The notes below the pieces were generated by a model, which was not told the origin of the DNA, did not search any database, and saw only the letters and a program-made list of their open reading frames with translations. Below are positions 61,956-64,000 of a DNA stretch of 64,000 nucleotides, piece by piece. Made by a program: the position numbers and the translations under genes. Source of the DNA: Halichondria panicea (lineage: Eukaryota; Porifera; Demospongiae; Suberitida; Halichondriidae); the NCBI RefSeq assembly GCF_963675165.1, contig NC_087380.1:3277803-3341802 (forward strand). The letters run 5' to 3'. The stretch's first letter is position 1, and each line of letters begins with the position of its first letter.

Positions 61956-64000
61956 ATGACGGACTCAAAGTCTCTCACAAGACAAGCCGGGAAGATAGTG
62001 TGCCTGTGTATAGCCTGGTACGCCTTCAGCAGTGCCAACAATGTCCTGGGGAAGCAGATCTTCAACGTGTTCCCCTACCCGATGACTGTGTGTATGGTGC
62101 AGTTGCTCACACTGAATGCATTCCTGGGACCAGCCCTGGCTGTACTGGACGTACAACCTGCCCCCCACTTCAATAGGAGGTTCTATCTAAGGAGAATGGT
62201 TCCTCTGGCGCTAGGGAAACTGTTTGCGACATTGTCGGCACATCTCAGTATACTCAAGGTGCCCGTCTCTTATGCACACACAGGTAGGTAGGTGTGTTGT
62301 ATAGTGGTTACACGCAAGTTACAATCTACTTGTTGTTATGAGCAATTGGTGGTAATGTAATGAAAAACATAATTATGGGCTATTGAATTCAGTGACCATT
62401 GCGTGCATTGTGCACGTGCATGAACATTTTTGCCTGATTGTATGTTTGCGTACGGTGTGTGTCTTAAGTGGTGCAAATTGCATGGAATGGTAGCTGTAAG
62501 GTTTCTAGGAAGCTTTCCTCACTGCATATCTCTCCCTCCATGTTGTGATTCCCCACTCTCTTTACTTCCTCTCCTATTCATCGGATTACAGTCAAGGTGA
62601 GACATTGTGTATTGTTGATAGGCAACTTTTAATGTTTAGGCTATCATTAACACGCCCCCATTTGAGCTATACAATCAAGAGTTTGTGTTAACGAGCCCCC
62701 AGCTGAGCCTAGTACAAGAGTTTGTGTTAACGAGCCCCCCAGCTGAGCCTAGTACAGGAGCTTGTACATCAACAACACTCACCACCAAGCTCTATAATTA
62801 TGTGGACTACTTCCTTAATTATATTGTAATACGTACTTTCAGTACATTCATTACTTAATAAATGCGCTGCCTACACTGTTACTTGTGTTACTCCCTCCCC
62901 TCAGGCGATGCTCCCTTTCTTCACAGTGCTGCTCTCTGTGGTGATCATGAGGGAACACTACTCCATGAAGGTACATACAGGTACATGTACATGTTCCCTC
63001 CTGAGGGTACATACACAATGTCACTGTACATGTACATGTTTCCTCCTGAGGGTACATGTACAGGCAGTACGTCCCTTCTACAAGTGGTACAATTTCTAAA
63101 ACAACATTATAATCTCCTAGGTAATTCTTATTACATGTGTGCTTTAGACCACTGATTCCTTTCGTGCCCAAATCTGCTGTCTTTAGAAGAAAACAAAGAC
63201 GTGTGACCTCTCTAAAATATGCTTTCTGCTATCTACTATATCGCATGATATAATTTTCTGTCATTCCTACTTAAGGTGTACCTCTCACTGGTGCCGATAA
63301 TATCAGGTGTGCTCATAGCCACAGCAACCGAGCTGAGTTTTGACCTGGTGGGCATGGTGGCTGCTCTCAGTGCAACCATCCTCACAGCACTACTGAACAT
63401 ATACTCCAAAAAGGTGAGTCTGTGTGTCAAGTGTGTGTACAGCTTGAACTGCAGTCATACAAAAGTTGTGAAAGCTATAATTGTAACTTGCCCACATGTA
63501 AAATTTGCTTTAAGAGGCTTTTTCACTTTCCCTTACATTGTTATAAGTATGGGCCTGTCCATGATCAGCTAACGAATGTCTATTGTCGCTCTATGTAATT
63601 TATACAGTGCATGCGTGACACTCGTATCCACCACTTGAGGCTGCTGCTAGTGCTGAGTCAGCTCTGTTGTGTATTCCTGTTCCCAGTGTGGCTGTACACG
63701 GATGTCTGGGACATCATCATCACCCTACACAAGGTCGGTAGTACAGTGAAAATCTAGATGTAGCATTTTACATATAATAATCCCCGTACAACAGTCATAA
63801 CATAAAATAGTCACCACTACTTTAGTTTACTCCGTGTTTTAAATGTGTCAGAGGTCTTGCATAGATCTATAACCTTGCATCCTCCCCAACTCAATTTCTA
63901 AGCTAGCATCCTTTATCGTTATTGACTTTGACTTTCTCTATATATATAGATGTACAACACTCATTAACCACCCCCCCAACCACACCCCTCCAGGTGAGGC
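61956..64000 (+). CDS. SLC35E1: SLC35E1-type nucleotide-sugar/triose-phosphate transporter, 5' part
   Basis: Multi-pass membrane transporter of the TPT/SLC35E family; the substrate of the animal E1 group is not established to my knowledge. Exons: 61956-62283, 62592-62596 (5 nt), 62905-62970, 63276-63413, 63608-63733, and a possible start at 63,994. Landmarks are [90 protein letters not shown] and [19 protein letters not shown]. These match human SLC35E1 closely in order and spacing. Several hydrophobic helices are evident. The gene runs off the window, so the C-terminal third is missing. The start is supported by the short lysine-containing N-terminus [13 protein letters not shown] before helix 1. 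Confidence 0.93.
62680..62762. repeat. About 50-bp tandem repeat in SLC35E1 intron 2
   Basis: Two copies of AGAGTTTGTGTTAACGAGCC followed by CCAGCTGAGCCTAGTACA, differing by one C. Confidence 0.85.
62971..63065. repeat. TACATGTACATG / CCTCCTGAGGGTACAT repeat
   Basis: Two units with GTACATGTACATGTT, CCCTCCTGAGGGTACAT, close to the donor of SLC35E1 exon 3. The CCTCAGGAGG-like core is self-complementary. Confidence 0.7.

Overview
The window is nuclear DNA of an animal, most likely an early-branching metazoan such as a demosponge. The genes have many small exons with GT..AG introns, and their proteins align along their length with human counterparts as I know them. The intergenic and intronic DNA is packed with short inverted-repeat transposons, simple repeats and the self-complementary word TACATGTA. 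The sponge assignment is an inference from gene structure and repeat style, not a proven identity.

Layout. Bases 1 to about 6,230 are a transposon graveyard: a minus-strand reverse transcriptase remnant with a possible spliced coiled-coil gene beside it, and a plus-strand LINE split by a 2.57 kb inserted element that itself carries further insertions. Bases 6,227-13,464 are a decayed direct duplicate of the 5' part of a nardilysin gene. Bases 13,465-20,530 hold more nested transposons (including a 2.52 kb element sitting precisely inside a second copy of the reverse transcriptase family), a telomere-like repeat field, an orphan copy of a GLDC exon and the 3' exons of an unidentified, possibly broken gene. 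Bases 20,538-30,161 (minus) are the intact nardilysin gene, for which I could follow 33 exons in continuous frame. Bases 30,412-46,206 (plus) are a complete GLDC gene (glycine decarboxylase P-protein), 23 exons, 1,010 residues. Bases 47,154-48,689 (minus) are a fork head (Fox) transcription factor. Bases 49,264-61,748 (minus) are an AMSH/STAMBP-type JAMM deubiquitinase, 11 exons, 634 residues. From 61,956 (plus) runs the 5' part of an SLC35E1-type transporter, cut by the window end.

The genes do not form one pathway: they are a peptidase, a mitochondrial glycine-cleavage enzyme, a transcription factor, an endosomal deubiquitinase and a transporter. Two pairs are head-to-head with very short gaps (nardilysin/GLDC about 250 bp, STAMBP/SLC35E1 about 207 bp), which suggests shared bidirectional promoters. 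GLDC and the Fox gene are tail-to-tail.

The most interesting material is structural: the nardilysin duplication that starts at the ATG; nested insertions whose original target sites can be read because the host reading frame resumes; (CA)n repeats that directly form 3' splice sites in several genes; a minisatellite in GLDC intron 17 whose unit contains the splice donor; and a 5-nucleotide microexon in the SLC35E1-like gene.
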